DNA from: Onchocerca volvulus
Taxonomy: Eukaryota > Nematoda > Chromadorea > Rhabditida > Onchocercidae
Assembly (NCBI GenBank): GCA_000499405.2
Contig: HG738140.1
Span: 2,003,024 to 2,067,023, forward strand
Length of the DNA: 64,000 nt
Direction of reading: 5' to 3'
The notes beneath the pieces are model-generated. The model had not been told where the DNA came from, ran no database searches, and worked only from the letters and a program-made list of their open reading frames with translations. The first letter of the stretch is position 1. Every line of letters begins with the position of its first letter. This document shows positions 62,077 through 64,000 of this stretch, in pieces. Position numbers and translations under genes: made by a program.

Positions 62077-64000
62077 TGCTTTATATTTGATTGAACTTTT
62101 TGTATTATCACTGATAAGAGACAGAAATAGCAAAAAACATAGCGAATATGCTAAAATAAAGTAAGATTCATTTAAAATTGAAGCGTCAAAGACATTTAAA
62201 TGTACGTGTACACATACTTCGTAGATAAGAACTTTTGTATATTTATTCAATTAGATCAAATATGACTACATATTTGTATCGATTAAAAAGCTCTCGAAGT
62301 TTTTTTTTTTCATTTAATCAGAATAATGATTAGTTTACTTTTTTGAATTTCATGGAAACACTGAAATGACTTTAACGTGAAATAGTGACATCTACAACAT
62401 TTTATGTCAAAACTGTCCTATCATTCGATGCTTTATCAAACGATGATTAGTTTTGATTAATTTTAATTTTCTAATCATAAAACACTAAAATAAATGCTGA
62501 ATTCCACTTAATTGATTCGGTAACAAAATTTTCGTTCCTTTTATTAGCTTAGTTACATGTGAAAATGTCATCTCAATCTATTTCAGATTTTGAAAATGCA
62601 TCGCAATTAAGATTCAGTATATTCAAATACTTATCATTACGGTGCTATGACATGATATTGTGATCGATTTATATGAAAGATGTCACGGTGATAAATCGAC
62701 AATATGATTGATTAAAAGACATAAAGAATTATTTAAAATGATAAAAATTACTAAAATACATTTACTTCATAAAATAAATCTTTTTTCACTAACAAATATT
62801 TCATAAAAACAAATATTTATTTCATAAAATAAATTTTTTTCACTAACAAATATTTCATAAAAACAAATATTTATTTCATAACAAAAATTTTTTTTCATTA
62901 TTTAAAAAAAATCATTCGAGCAGTTAACAAGATTGAATTAGCAGAGCAGAATTCTTTGCATAATTATTGTTGCATATAATTGAATTGTTATATTAAAATG
63001 GCTATTCTCAGTTTAATTCATTGATGGAGGAATGTTCGCTTTCTCCGACTTTAATCGAATTTTTAATATAAATTTCTATTAAAATAATGAAGTTATTTTT
63101 GTGAATAATGCACATTGCCGCATAATTCAGTATTTTTCTTTTTTTTCAATAAAATTTAATGTCACATATCATTGCTAAACATTTTTTCAACTAATGCATC
63201 ATACATCCTAACATTTACATGTCAAATGTTGAAAGCAAAAATAGCAAATTCTTAAGTTTATCTTAAAGTTTATCTCAAAGTTATCGTAAAGTTTCATTTG
63301 TCTTAAATGTTAAGTTTATCATAAATTTAATGAACTAATATTTCGTTTAAAGCGTAAATAGCACTAAAGTTTACTTCAAAATTACTAAATTAATATTCTA
63401 CACAATACCACTTCCTTTTATGTAAAATCGATTAGATTCATTTCAAAAACTTAACAAATGAAAAAGAATTCTATTGTTAATTCAGTATATCTAATTCTCT
63501 TTCAATAATCTGCTGTAAAAAAAAGCTTTTTCAGTAATAACAACAGCAAAGATAGTTGTCGGATCGATAAAAGCCTATGATATCAGCTAGTGATATCAAT
63601 GGCACCAAGTGATATCATGATAAAGTCAAATAAATAATGCTTCTGAGACAAAATCAATAATATATTTGAGATGCGTAGAAATTTAAGAATGTAAAAAGTG
63701 AAGCGCATAGGTTTGGAAATAGGAGTCATTATTGATAAAAATGGCAAAGCGCTAAATCGATAAAGTTGCATTGAAAAATAAGGAATAGGAAAAGCCACAT
63801 AGTTATCATGATGATATATATATATATATAGAGAAATCCAAGGTTGGATGATAGCATAAAAGGCTATTAAAAGCCTATTAAAAAGCCAGCCTTGTGCATA
63901 AAGTAGGAAAGCCTAGCATGAGCCTAGCATTATCAGGCTACATTCCATATAAGATTATAGCAATTCTTTCTCGTCACTCCAACAAATATTAATTCAAATA
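62077..64000. other. Upstream flank of amino-acid transporter, AT-rich repeats
   Basis: 1.9 kb upstream of the minus-strand transporter start. It holds a 55-bp tandem duplication (62766-62878), AAGTTTATC-type short repeats (63252-63330), clustered GTGATATCA motifs (63578-63620), an AT dinucleotide run (63813-63829) and AGCCTA-rich sequence (63866-63940). No exon is supported in either strand. On the minus strand CTTATTTTAG and CTTATCAG upstream of the ATG could serve as 5' acceptors. Confidence 0.5.
62766..62878. repeat. 55-bp tandem duplication
   Basis: Two adjacent near-identical copies (about 62766-62820 and 62821-62875) starting TTCATAAAATAAAT and containing CACTAACAAATATTTCATAA. They differ by one or two bases, so the duplication is recent. 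Confidence 0.8.

Noticed and set aside
62077..62250. N-terminal extension of the amino-acid transporter
   Set aside because: Open frame but Leu/Phe-rich and unlike CAT N-termini; candidate acceptors lie inside it.

Overview
The window is AT-rich eukaryotic DNA with many small exons, short AT-rich introns, strong TTTCAG acceptors and frequent A/T homopolymers. Every recognisable protein is a conserved animal protein, and the closest relatives I recall are nematode ones (CNT-1, CPNA, RNF11, TBC1D15, CLPP-1, VHA-9, PRX-5, ETR-1/CELF, a cationic amino-acid transporter). Several start codons sit 0-25 nt behind a TTTCAG, as expected for spliced-leader trans-splicing. I infer a clade III (filarial-type) nematode nuclear contig; no species marker is visible. 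Exon models below were joined by hand from GT/AG sites and reading phase; every complete gene sums to a whole number of codons. Coordinates may be off by one or two bases.

Layout. 1-4047 (+): 3' part of an ACAP/CNT-1 ArfGAP. 5628-12546 (-): transmembrane copine-domain protein. 15775-17335 (-): RNF11 RING E3. 19608-24222 (+): TBC1D15-type RabGAP, divergent from RNF11 across a minisatellite-rich 2.3 kb. 28755-30367 (-) mitochondrial ClpP and 31674-32374 (-) V-ATPase subunit F, in an operon-like order. 33719-37839 (+): PEX5/PRX-5, followed 171 nt before a candidate trans-splice site by an unknown single-exon gene (38033-39307, +). 39308-46966: 7.6 kb with no firm gene but with mobile-element debris. 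46967-53554 (+): CELF/ETR-1-type RNA-binding protein. 55393-62076 (-): 13-exon cationic amino-acid transporter. 62077-64000: upstream, AT-rich repeats.

The genes are mostly unrelated housekeeping or cell-biology functions. The functional pairings suggested by layout are vha-9/clpp-1 and prx-5/unknown ORF. The most notable non-genic features are a 54-bp-stem hairpin in an intron of the ArfGAP gene, a dispersed repeat family with Helitron-like ends, a minisatellite carrying TGAGTCAC-type bZIP-like motifs between RNF11 and TBC1D15, and a GC-AG intron in the RabGAP gene.
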